From Chengkuizengella marina (GTDB lineage: Bacteria; Bacillota; Bacilli; Paenibacillales; KCTC-33759): a stretch of DNA of 64,000 bases. Under the pieces are notes generated by a model. That model worked only from the letters and a program-made list of their open reading frames with translations, searched no databases and was not told where the DNA came from. Shown piece by piece: positions 39,884-47,795 of the stretch. Where the stretch lies: assembly GCF_009910845.1 (NCBI RefSeq), contig NZ_SIJB01000035.1, positions 1-64,000 on the forward strand, written 5' to 3'. The translations under genes and the position numbers were made by a program. Positions within the stretch are counted from its first letter, which is position 1. Every line of letters starts with the position of its first letter.

Positions 39884-42156
39884 ATAAAAAGATACTAGTC
39901 ACAATATTAATTACAATATTTATTGCCATTCAATGTTGGTTTGTTTTTCTAACAATGAAATATCCTTTTACAGGTATCTCATTAAAGCAAAATGATTTAA
40001 ATGAATGGACTATTACTAAAGTCAATATCAAAAGTATACATTCTCCCCAAAGTCTCAAAGTTGGAGATGTAGTCTTACAGGTAAATTTTCAAGATGTTCA
40101 AGAACATCACACCGTTCAAAAAAGGAATAGGCTCGAACAATTTGAATATCTAACAGTGTCAAGAGATGGTACAATTTTTGAAGTCAAATCAGATCAAATT
40201 TCTAGTTTTGCTATATATGGTATAATCCCTTTAATCTATGGGCTTATTAGTTATTTGCAAGGTATTTTACTAATTATTAAAGCACCTCAATTAAAATCTG
40301 CTAAAATATTAGCCCTTATTTTTGCTACCAGTGGGCTAACATTTGTTGCAGTCAGTGCATCTTTAAGAATGGATATAATAGGAAGATCAGTCATGATGTC
40401 ATGTGTTATGATTATTCCTGTTTTATTTTTACATTTTTTATTTATTTTATTTAAGGAAAAGACAGAAATACATCAGACACCGACAACTATTCTTAATTAC
40501 TTATATTTTGTTGTACTATTGACGAGTATTTCTCAAATATTAGGATTTTTTAATACACCAAGTCGAATTGCATTTTATTCATTCATTACAAATTTCACTA
40601 TGATCTTCTTTCTAATTGGGTTAATAATTAATTTTATATATTTATTATATTCTTATCGTAAATATCATAAAGAACAATCCTATACCTCTACATTAATTAA
40701 AACAATCTGGTTTTGTTTATTCGTCACTTCAGCGCCTTTTAGCTTACTTTCATTTGTTCCTGACCTACTTTTTGGAAAAGAATTGATTAACTCATTTTAT
40801 ACGGTATTATTTTTCTTTTTCTTCCCTTCTACATTTGCTTATCTAATTCTTTCTAAACAAATGTTAGATATTGATGTAGTTATAAGAAGAGTTTTATATA
40901 CCTTCTTTTTCTCAATTATCCCTAGCATTATAATAGTCATATTCATATCTATTATCTTTGAAATAAAAATCACAACTCAATATTTCATAATAGTATCTTC
41001 ATTTACGTTAATCACTTTATTTTTATCATTGTTTTCAATAAAGTATTTCCTTTTAAAACTGGAAAATACCATATTCCCTCATCGAAGTGGTTACAAAAAA
41101 TCATTGGATCATATTCTTGAAAAACTTGCTTCTATTACAAACTTTCGTGATTTGAAAGAAGAAATATTAACAGATATTGTGAACCTGTTTAAAGTACATG
41201 GAGGGGGCATTGTATTAAAATATAAAGATAAAACTGAAACAATTCATACAGGGAAAATTGATGTTAACGAAGTGGAAAAATTATTAGATTCAACTTTGCT
41301 AATTGAAGAATATCCAGATTATTCTTTATTTCAAATAAATCTACATCAAGAATATACAAGTTATTTAATACTTACTAAGAAAAAAAACAATTCTAAATTA
41401 GGATTAGAAGAAACACAGTGGATGAATCTTATTATTTCCTATATGAAAGTTAGTTTAGAAAATATTTATTTTATTCGAAAATATGCTTTTGAACTACAAG
41501 AAAAAGAAAGATTTCATATTTCTATTGATTTACATGATTCAACCTTGCAGGATTTATTACTATTAAGGAGAAAAATATCTATATTAGTAGAAAAAAGCAC
41601 TTCTTTAAAAGTGGAACAAGAAATAAAAAATATTATAAATTATGTAGACATGATAAATGTGGGCTTGAGACAAAACTTTTTTGAACTGAATCCATATTTA
41701 ATAAAAGAAACGGGTTTAATTAAAGCAATTGAGCAACTAGTAGATCAAGAAAAAGCAATGAATACTTTTAATATTAAATTCACAACTAAGCATGCTAATA
41801 TTATTGAAAATATTAATTTAGAAGTAAAACAACATGTTTTTCGTATTATTCAAGAGCTTATTAATAATACAAAAAAACATGCCGAAGCATCAAATGTATC
41901 TATGGAGATTAAAGGACTACATCAAGTACTCTATTTAAAATATGAGGATGATGGAGTCGGTTTTAATTCTAATCATTTAAAATACAAAATAAGTGAACTT
42001 AAAGGAATGGGCTTAGAGCAAATTCGTTATAGAGTCAATGACTTAGGTGGAGAAATAAAAGTAGATTCCAGTGAAGGTAACGGGGTAAGGTATATTTTTA
42101 TAATTCCATCTCATATTTTTGTTTATAAAAATTTGTCTAAGATTCATAATATATAA
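39880..42156 (+). CDS. ComP-like membrane histidine kinase, copy 2
   Basis: The second paralogue, about 758 residues. I prefer TTG at 39880, which overlaps the stop of copy 1 (TTGA), has GGGGA nine bases upstream, and gives an N-terminus (NKKILVTILI) like those of the other copies. The ATG at 39865 is possible. The layout matches copy 1: a PDZ-like loop with LKVGDVVLQVN, a polytopic membrane part, a GAF-like region and the short linker. The H-box is SIDLHDSTLQDL (H552), the N-box IIQELINNTKKHAEA and the G-box DDGVGFN, so it appears active. The C-terminus has a short extra tail (IFVYKNLSKIHNI). Sequence identity to copies 1 and 3 is obvious but not close, so the duplication is old. Confidence 0.87.
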   Translation: MNKKILVTILITIFIAIQCWFVFLTMKYPFTGISLKQNDLNEWTITKVNIKSIHSPQSLKVGDVVLQVNFQDVQEHHTVQKRNRLEQFEYLTVSRDGTIFEVKSDQISSFAIYGIIPLIYGLISYLQGILLIIKAPQLKSAKILALIFATSGLTFVAVSASLRMDIIGRSVMMSCVMIIPVLFLHFLFILFKEKTEIHQTPTTILNYLYFVVLLTSISQILGFFNTPSRIAFYSFITNFTMIFFLIGLIINFIYLLYSYRKYHKEQSYTSTLIKTIWFCLFVTSAPFSLLSFVPDLLFGKELINSFYTVLFFFFFPSTFAYLILSKQMLDIDVVIRRVLYTFFFSIIPSIIIVIFISIIFEIKITTQYFIIVSSFTLITLFLSLFSIKYFLLKLENTIFPHRSGYKKSLDHILEKLASITNFRDLKEEILTDIVNLFKVHGGGIVLKYKDKTETIHTGKIDVNEVEKLLDSTLLIEEYPDYSLFQINLHQEYTSYLILTKKKNNSKLGLEETQWMNLIISYMKVSLENIYFIRKYAFELQEKERFHISIDLHDSTLQDLLLLRRKISILVEKSTSLKVEQEIKNIINYVDMINVGLRQNFFELNPYLIKETGLIKAIEQLVDQEKAMNTFNIKFTTKHANIIENINLEVKQHVFRIIQELINNTKKHAEASNVSMEIKGLHQVLYLKYEDDGVGFNSNHLKYKISELKGMGLEQIRYRVNDLGGEIKVDSSEGNGVRYIFIIPSHIFVYKNLSKIHNI

Positions 42157-42442
42157 ATATGAATAAATAACTACTAGAATCATAACCAATCTTTACATAC
42201 CTTTGATTGTATTCTATTTGAAAAGACGTTTTCTAAAACACCTTTTTCTATAAAAGATAAAGGAGAGTTTTTTAATATATCAGTTGAGCTATGTTTCTTC
42301 ATTTCTAACACTATATTATGTAATTCTGGTGACCAAGCAATAATTTGCACAAGATACAACCTCACTTTTTATAAAAAGAATATTATATACCTTATTTAAC
42401 AACTATATCAATACATCATTTAAATTTATTGGAGGTTAGAAG

Positions 42443-44761
42443 GTGATGAATAGGAAACTATTAAATAGATTGATCTTAATAACACTAGTTGGAATACAAT
42501 TTTGGTTTATTTTTATAATATTAAATTACCCTAGTACTGATATTACTTTATATCAATCTCAAGAGAAGAAATGGATTGTGGAAGATTTAGATAATAATAG
42601 TATTGATATTGGGCTCCAAAAAGGAGATGTGATTCTGAAAATTAATCAAAATGAACCTGATTTACATTTTACTGTTCAAAAATGGAGAGATATTAACCAA
42701 TTTGAAACACTAATAGTATCTAGAAATAATATGGAACTTGAAATAAATCGCGACAACATAAAAATTTTAACAATATTCGATAAGATTTTATTAGCAATGT
42801 CCTTATTATGTCTATTAATTACTTATGTACTGTATAAACAAGCTGATAGTTCTAAATCATCTCAATATTTATCAATGGTATTTATTGCTATAGAATTCAC
42901 ATTAATTAGCGTAGATACTTCAATTAGAGGCGACATATTAGGCAAAATTTTCACTAGTTTTTTTGTCATGCTTATGCCTATCCTGTTTTTACACTTTTTA
43001 ATTGTATTATTAAAAGAAAAATCAAATGCTGTTATCTCAACGAAATATCTTTCTTTTCTTTATAGTTTTATAATTATTTTGAACTTTCCTTTATTTTTTA
43101 TCTATTTTTTAAATTCCCCGCTAACTTATTATGTTTATATATTTAATAAATACATCGTCATGATTTGTTTTTTAGTCGGTCTTCTTCTTAACTTTATATT
43201 CCTGACAAATATCTATATCAAATATAAAAAGGAAGAATCTTATATTTCTACTTTAATTAAAACAATCTGGATATCTTTATTTATCTCTACATTTCCTTTT
43301 AGTTTCTTTTCATTTTTACCTAATATATTATTTGGTGAGGAATGGATTGATTCATTTTTTACTTGTTGGTTTGGATTATTGTTTCCATTATCATTTGCTT
43401 ATCTGCTTTTATCAAAAAAGCTTTACGATATCGATATAATATTCAGACGTTTTTTATTCACTATTATAATTTCGATCATTCCTAGTGGAATAATAGTATT
43501 TTCTAATGAACTTACTCATGCTAATAACCTATTAACACATTATATAGTCAGTTTTATCATTACTACTTTTATATTATCATTATTATTATACTCTTTTGAA
43601 TACCTTACAACTAAATTTCAACGAATTATTTTTCCTAAGAGATATTATTTAAATAATGCACTTAAAAAAATATCACAAAATCTTAGATCTATATCTAGTT
43701 TTCATGAATTAAAAGATATTACACTCGTGGATATTGTTAACACAATGAATGTGTTTGGTGGAGCTATTATATTTAAATATAATGATTCAATTGAGACCAT
43801 AAGCGAGGGAGATATCGATTTAAATAAAGCAACCAAAATGATAGAAACGAATGAAGTTGACGATGACTACATATGTTTTGAAATTACTGACCACGAGGAA
43901 TACACAAGTTACTTAGTTTTAACAAGGAAAAAAACAAATACAGTGATTGGAATGGAAGAAAGCCAATGGATAAACTTAATCATAACATACTTGGCCGTTA
44001 ATTTAGAAAATCTCTATTTGATACGTAAACTAACGATGAAACTAGAACAGTTAGCCGTACATATTCCTGATGAAAAAACTGCAAATGAATTTTTATGGTT
44101 TCGTAAATTTATGTTTGAATTGCAAGAAAAAGAACGTGTTCGAATAGCAACTGACCTACATGATACTACTATGCAGGATCTATTCTTCTTAAAAAGAAGA
44201 TTAAATTCATTAATAGAAATGAATGATATGAATCATAAACATACCAATGAAATTAAAAACATAGTTAGCTACGTAGAAATTATTAATGTCAATTTGCGGC
44301 AAAGCTGTTTTGAATTGCACCCTTATTTACTACAAGAAACAGGCCTAGTTCATGCTATTAGAAAGCTAATTCAACTAGAATCGACAATGAATACATTTGA
44401 AATTGAGTTTAGTGTAGGGAATGAATATCAAATTGAAAAGAGAAATATCGATGTTAAAAGCCATATCTTTCGAATGATCCAAGAAATGATTACGAATACA
44501 AAAAAACATGCACAAGCTACTAAAGTAAATATATCACTCCATATTATGAATCATGAAATAAAACTTCATTTTGAAGATAACGGAATTGGATTCAATGGAA
44601 AAATAAATAAAGAACAAGATACACTACAATCAGGAATGGGAATGGAACAAATCAAAAGTCGTGTTTTATATTTAAATGGTCAATTAAAGGTTGAATCTAG
44701 TATCGGAAAAGGGGCTAAGTTCTGGATTACCCTACCAGATAAGGAGGAGAAAACAGCATGA
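42443..44761 (+). CDS. ComP-like membrane histidine kinase, copy 3
   Basis: The third paralogue, 772 residues from GTG 42443 (ATG 42446 is equally possible; GGAGG lies 7-10 bases upstream). Same plan: PDZ-like loop (LQKGDVILKIN), multi-helix membrane domain, GAF-like region, H-box ATDLHDTTMQDL (H573), N-box MIQEMITNTKKHAQA, G-boxes DNGIGFN and SGMGMEQIKSRV. Unlike copies 1 and 2 it keeps the longer signalling helix before the H-box (KLTMKLEQLAVHIPDEKTANEFLWFRKFM), as B. subtilis ComP does. It overlaps the response regulator by ATGA, so it is the most likely direct partner. A 286-base spacer with its own RBS separates it from copy 2. Confidence 0.88.
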   Translation: MMNRKLLNRLILITLVGIQFWFIFIILNYPSTDITLYQSQEKKWIVEDLDNNSIDIGLQKGDVILKINQNEPDLHFTVQKWRDINQFETLIVSRNNMELEINRDNIKILTIFDKILLAMSLLCLLITYVLYKQADSSKSSQYLSMVFIAIEFTLISVDTSIRGDILGKIFTSFFVMLMPILFLHFLIVLLKEKSNAVISTKYLSFLYSFIIILNFPLFFIYFLNSPLTYYVYIFNKYIVMICFLVGLLLNFIFLTNIYIKYKKEESYISTLIKTIWISLFISTFPFSFFSFLPNILFGEEWIDSFFTCWFGLLFPLSFAYLLLSKKLYDIDIIFRRFLFTIIISIIPSGIIVFSNELTHANNLLTHYIVSFIITTFILSLLLYSFEYLTTKFQRIIFPKRYYLNNALKKISQNLRSISSFHELKDITLVDIVNTMNVFGGAIIFKYNDSIETISEGDIDLNKATKMIETNEVDDDYICFEITDHEEYTSYLVLTRKKTNTVIGMEESQWINLIITYLAVNLENLYLIRKLTMKLEQLAVHIPDEKTANEFLWFRKFMFELQEKERVRIATDLHDTTMQDLFFLKRRLNSLIEMNDMNHKHTNEIKNIVSYVEIINVNLRQSCFELHPYLLQETGLVHAIRKLIQLESTMNTFEIEFSVGNEYQIEKRNIDVKSHIFRMIQEMITNTKKHAQATKVNISLHIMNHEIKLHFEDNGIGFNGKINKEQDTLQSGMGMEQIKSRVLYLNGQLKVESSIGKGAKFWITLPDKEEKTA

Positions 44762-45399
44762 ATACATGTACAAAAAATGTTTTAATCGTAGATGACCATC
44801 CTTTAGTTGCAAAAGCTACAAAACATCTACTAGAAAAAAATGAATTCATTCAAGTCATAGACATGGCCTATAATGGTAAACAATGTTTAGAACTGATGGC
44901 ATTACATCAACCTGAAATTGTTTTTTTAGATTACCGTCTGCCTGATATGACAGGTGTTGAAATTGCTGAACAGATTAGAGAAAAATATCCAAATACATTG
45001 ATCATTATTTTTTCAGGAATCGATATTACGGATCTCACTAATAAATTAATAGAGTTAAAAGTGTGTGGAATTATATCTAAAGAATCCAGTGAAACTACGA
45101 TTATGAATATGGTTAATTGTATTTTAGATGGGCATACGATGTTACCTTTTTCTATGTACCATCAAATGAGGATGATGAGTATAAATCATAATCCTATTGA
45201 AAGCAGATTAAATGATGATGAGATTAAAATTATGACCTTAATAGTTAAAGGCGCTACACATGAACAAGTTGCAGATGAAATCCATCTCAGTAAACGTTCT
45301 GTCGATAATTATTTAAAGAAAATATATGGAAAATTAAATGTAAAAACAAAAGTACAAGCGATAGAAAAATTCGTTCAAATGAAAACGCAGAACAATTAA
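44758..45399 (+). CDS. ComA-like response regulator (NarL/FixJ family)
   Basis: A transcription factor of 213 residues. The receiver domain (about 6-125) has D12-D13, phospho-acceptor D58 (VFLDYRLPDM), S86 and K108 (ISKESS). A LuxR-type helix-turn-helix (about 148-208) has EQVADEIHLSKRSVDNYLKKIYGKLNV, close to the ComA pattern NQEIADALHLSKRSIEYSLTSIFNKLNV. It overlaps the third kinase by four bases. It is the only regulator in the cluster, so it could collect input from all three kinases. The inverted repeat at 37460-37495 is a candidate target. Confidence is high for the family and moderate for ComA orthology. Confidence 0.88.
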   Translation: MNTCTKNVLIVDDHPLVAKATKHLLEKNEFIQVIDMAYNGKQCLELMALHQPEIVFLDYRLPDMTGVEIAEQIREKYPNTLIIIFSGIDITDLTNKLIELKVCGIISKESSETTIMNMVNCILDGHTMLPFSMYHQMRMMSINHNPIESRLNDDEIKIMTLIVKGATHEQVADEIHLSKRSVDNYLKKIYGKLNVKTKVQAIEKFVQMKTQNN

Positions 45400-45420
45400 C
45401 TAGGAGGATAGTACTGATTA

Positions 45421-46335
45421 ATGTTAACCGAAGTACATAAAGAAATGAACAATATGATTTCTCAACACACCCACGTACCAGAATTAAAAGATTTAGCATT
45501 ATCATTCATAAAAGAACAAACTAAAGATAGTATGCACTGGTCAAAGTTGACTCTATATAGTCACAGAATGTTTTGTGGGAAATCTGAACATATTTACAAA
45601 GTCGCTGCTATCACAGAATTAATTTTTTTAGCCTCTGATATTTTAGATGATATTCAAGATCAGGATCACCATAGTAAACCATGGATGCAGCATCCTAAGG
45701 ATTACATGTTTAATATCATATTAACAATCGTGTTGAGTTCAATTGGAGAACTAAATACAATATTTGAAGACAAGCCCACATCAGTTAATAAAGTGAATGA
45801 CCTTATTATTCAATCTATCTATGGACAACAATTGGATATCCAAAACACTGTATCTACTGAAGAAGAATATTTCTTTATGCTTGAGAAAAAATCTTGCTCA
45901 TTAATTAGATTGGCTTGTTACTTGGGTTATTCATCTTTAAAAAATAATGATTCAAATCTTACAAATATATTAGATGAATTAGCAGCAATCACTGGTATTA
46001 TTCATCAGTTAGAAAATGATATAAACGACATACTTATAACAGAACATAAAAACGATTTACTGCACAAAAAAAGAACACTACCAGTTTTATATTTGTTAAA
46101 ACATGGTGATGAATTCCCAATTATCAAACAATATTATGAAGGGGAAATAAGTAAAGGAGAAATTCATGCAAAAAAAGACGAAATCAATCAAATCATTCAA
46201 GACTCTGGATGCATTGAATACGCTAGAGTAATACAAACACTTTACATTCATAAATTCGATGAAGTTTTTGAAACATTAGATGCTGTTTCCCCTTGGAAGG
46301 AACGCTTTAGGGATTTGGTTTATACTGAAAAATGA
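45421..46335 (+). CDS. comQ: ComQ-like isoprenyl transferase
   Basis: A polyprenyl-synthase-fold protein of 304 residues. The first Asp-rich motif is DDIQD (76-80) and the second is NDIND (199-203); both bind the diphosphate through Mg2+. ComQ enzymes put a geranyl or farnesyl group on the ComX precursor and help release it. Assignment to ComQ rather than an ordinary prenyl diphosphate synthase rests on the small, divergent sequence and on the neighbouring ComP/ComA-like genes. AGGAGG is 13 bases upstream, a long spacing. The order here (PPP-A-Q) is the reverse of the Bacillus comQXPA order. The 3' end has a decayed copy 190 bases downstream. Confidence 0.82.
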   Translation: MLTEVHKEMNNMISQHTHVPELKDLALSFIKEQTKDSMHWSKLTLYSHRMFCGKSEHIYKVAAITELIFLASDILDDIQDQDHHSKPWMQHPKDYMFNIILTIVLSSIGELNTIFEDKPTSVNKVNDLIIQSIYGQQLDIQNTVSTEEEYFFMLEKKSCSLIRLACYLGYSSLKNNDSNLTNILDELAAITGIIHQLENDINDILITEHKNDLLHKKRTLPVLYLLKHGDEFPIIKQYYEGEISKGEIHAKKDEINQIIQDSGCIEYARVIQTLYIHKFDEVFETLDAVSPWKERFRDLVYTEK

Positions 46336-46427
46336 TTACTGTATCTTACTACTAAATATATGCTAAGTACTTAACAAAGAAAATATTGGAATAATCTTGG
46401 TGTGATATATATAATTGTAATACGCCC

Positions 46428-46520
46428 TACAATCACATTCATAAATTCGAAGAGGTGAAACATTAGATGTTTTCCACATGGTAGGAAAAATTTAGGGATT
46501 TGGTTTATACTGAAAAGCAC
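46428..46520 (+). pseudogene. Decayed duplicate of the comQ 3' end
   Basis: ACATTCATAAATTCGA-GAGGTGAAACATTAGATG followed by TAGGGATTTGGTTTATACTGAAAA repeats the comQ tail at about 46244-46331, with deletions and stop codons that destroy the frame. It shows that a second comQ, or at least a comQ-peptide unit, once followed the first and has been lost. It lies just upstream of the intact peptide gene. Confidence 0.8.
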
Positions 46521-46619
46521 ACCAAAATAAATGGAGTCAAATTTGTTTATCCTAGAAATTTTAGTCACCATGGAGACATTTAGAGGTTGTCTTTGATAAA
46601 TTGAAAGGAGGTGATTCTA

Positions 46620-46760
46620 TTGAATCACGTATTAGCTCTTCAACAATTGGAAGTAAGGGAAGACAGTAAACAGTATAAACCAGAAACTGTTACCGATGGC
46701 TTGCTTGAAGGGATTAACGGATATAAATTTTGTCATAAAAAAGTGACAGATAAAAATTAA
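46620..46760 (+). CDS. Small peptide gene in the pheromone position, possible modified-peptide precursor
   Basis: A 46-codon reading frame with one of the best RBSs in the region (AAAGGAGGTGA, about six bases before the TTG start). It lies after comQ and its relic and ends before a strong terminator. The N-terminal half is leader-like (NHVLALQQLEVREDSKQ), and the pattern hydrophobic-x-x-L-Q-x-L-E resembles leaders of class III lanthipeptides. The C-terminal half is TDGLLEGINGYKFC then HKKVTDKN. It has no Trp, which ComX pheromones need as the prenylation site, but has one Cys (38). It may be an unusual prenylated pheromone, another modified peptide, or an unrelated small protein. No lanthipeptide synthetase lies in the window. 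Confidence 0.6.
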   Translation: MNHVLALQQLEVREDSKQYKPETVTDGLLEGINGYKFCHKKVTDKN

Positions 46761-46798
46761 AGTCTTCAACCTATTGATTCCACCAAACTAGTCACATG

Positions 46799-46834
46799 TA
46801 AAAACACATGAGAATGATCATGTGTTTTTTTATC
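46799..46834 (+). terminator. Terminator after the peptide gene
   Basis: AAAAACACATGA-GAATGA-TCATGTGTTTTTTTATC is a strong hairpin with a T run, about 40 bases beyond the peptide stop. It closes the kinase-regulator-comQ-peptide unit. Confidence 0.9.
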
Positions 46835-46874
46835 ATTTATTTTTTTATTTTATACACTTCTCTTTTTTATTTGA

Positions 46875-46983
46875 TTTTCCACATAGAATTCCAATAAAAT
46901 ATACACAACACATATTATTTTATTCACAATTTTTACATTCTATCCAGTGGTTGTCCACAGCATTATCCACAACCTGTGAACAA
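46875..46983. promoter_or_regulatory. Cluster of DnaA-box-like sites upstream of tadA
   Basis: Six sites matching TTATNCACA with zero or one mismatch lie within 109 bases: TTTTCCACA (46875), ATATACACA (46899), TTATTCACA (46920, perfect), TTGTCCACA (46951), TTATCCACA (46963, perfect) and TTGTTCACA on the minus strand (46975-46983). A very AT-rich stretch (46826-46875) flanks them. Bacillus has such DnaA-box clusters outside oriC, near the origin, where they titrate DnaA or regulate genes. No dnaA gene is nearby. Confidence 0.75.
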
Positions 46984-47019
46984 TTGTATAAAAGAGATCA
47001 TCAGAATTGGGGTATACAC

Positions 47020-47484
47020 ATGTTAATAAATACAAATCATCATCAACAGTTTATGTTGGAAGCCATTAAAGAAGCAAAAATTGCTGAATCCAAAAACGAA
47101 GTTCCTATTGGAGCTGTAGTGGTGTGGAAAAATAAAATTATTGGCAAAGGACATAACTTAAGAGAAACAAGCTTTGATTCCACTGCTCACGCTGAAATGA
47201 TTGCTATTCGTCAAGCGAGTGATTATTTGCAAGCTTGGCGATTATTAGATTGTTCCCTTTATGTTACTTTAGAACCTTGTGCTATGTGTGCAGGTGCAAT
47301 AGTACTGTCTAGAGTTGAACAAGTCATTTATGGTGCATCCGATCCGAAGGCAGGTTGTGCAGGTACATTAATGAACTTATTACAAGAAGAACGATTTAAC
47401 CACCAAACAGAAGTTATTACAGGCGTGATGCAAGAAGAATGTAGTGATTTGTTAAAAAATTTCTTTAGGCGATTGAGAAAATAA
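47020..47484 (+). CDS. tadA: tRNA-specific adenosine deaminase
   Basis: TadA converts A34 to inosine in tRNA-Arg(ACG). The 154-residue product has zinc ligands and catalytic Glu in STAHAEMIAIRQ (H57, E59) and LEPCAMCAGAIVLSR (C87, C90), plus the GASDPKAGCAGT segment. The ATG at 47020 follows GGGG by seven bases; the upstream in-frame Met at 46822 would read through the DnaA-box cluster and is implausible. In most Bacillales tadA lies between serS and dnaX. Here dnaX is absent and the gene faces right. Confidence 0.94.
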   Translation: MLINTNHHQQFMLEAIKEAKIAESKNEVPIGAVVVWKNKIIGKGHNLRETSFDSTAHAEMIAIRQASDYLQAWRLLDCSLYVTLEPCAMCAGAIVLSRVEQVIYGASDPKAGCAGTLMNLLQEERFNHQTEVITGVMQEECSDLLKNFFRRLRK

Positions 47485-47556
47485 TGATGTATAAAAAAAT
47501 CATTGCTAATCCACTCTAAACTAAGAACTATGAAAATTTGTAGTGGAGGTTTTAAA

Positions 47557-47733
47557 GTGACTAAACAGAAATCCAATTTAGATAAAAATTTAGAAAACGT
47601 AATTGAGGATTTAGATGAAAATCCAGTCAACAGCTTCCATGCGCAGCAGTTACATCAGAAACATGAAGATCGTAAACATGAAGATTTAAAAAGAGATAAA
47701 GGTTACAAAGGGGATGAATCAAATCCTCAATAA
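47557..47733 (+). CDS. Small hydrophilic hypothetical protein
   Basis: Not recognised. The GTG start (47557) is seven bases after GGAGG, a better choice than the in-frame ATG at 47503. The 58-residue product is very hydrophilic and Lys/Asp/Glu/His-rich, with an imperfect repeat (HEDRKHEDLKRDKGYKGD) and no hydrophobic core, so it is probably disordered. It follows tadA by 72 bases and shares its terminator. Such small charged proteins in spore formers are often sporulation-related, but nothing here proves that. Confidence 0.65.
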   Translation: MTKQKSNLDKNLENVIEDLDENPVNSFHAQQLHQKHEDRKHEDLKRDKGYKGDESNPQ

Positions 47734-47747
47734 TTAAGGAAATATTA

Positions 47748-47784
47748 AAAAACTGGCTTCCGATATTATGGAATCCAGTTTTTT
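47748..47784. terminator. Bidirectional terminator between convergent genes
   Basis: AAAAAACTGG-CTTCC-GATATTAT-GGAAT-CCAGTTTTTTT is a strong hairpin with A and T runs on the two sides. It can end both the rightward tadA unit and the leftward aldo/keto reductase unit. Confidence 0.9.
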
Positions 47785-47795
47785 TAATTTACTAA

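Noticed and set aside
42180..42365. Leftward 61-codon frame between kinases 2 and 3
   Set aside because: GTG start without a usable RBS, no recognised family, and opposite in direction to the kinase cluster. It could be a relic, but there is no support for a gene.
46371..46571. Leftward 66-codon frame after comQ
   Set aside because: It is antisense to the decayed comQ tail and has no RBS; a by-product of the relic.
46675..46760. The 46-codon peptide as an ordinary ComX
   Set aside because: ComX requires a Trp near the C-terminus and this product has none; kept only as a candidate signal peptide of unknown type.
46822..47019. N-terminal extension of tadA from an upstream ATG
   Set aside because: It would translate the AT-rich tract and the DnaA-box cluster into a Phe/His-rich stretch that TadA proteins lack; the ATG at 47020 has an RBS and fits the family.
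46826..47019. The DnaA-box cluster as the canonical oriC
   Set aside because: No dnaA, dnaN or other origin genes lie beside it in this window, so a cluster of the DnaA-titrating type is the more cautious reading.
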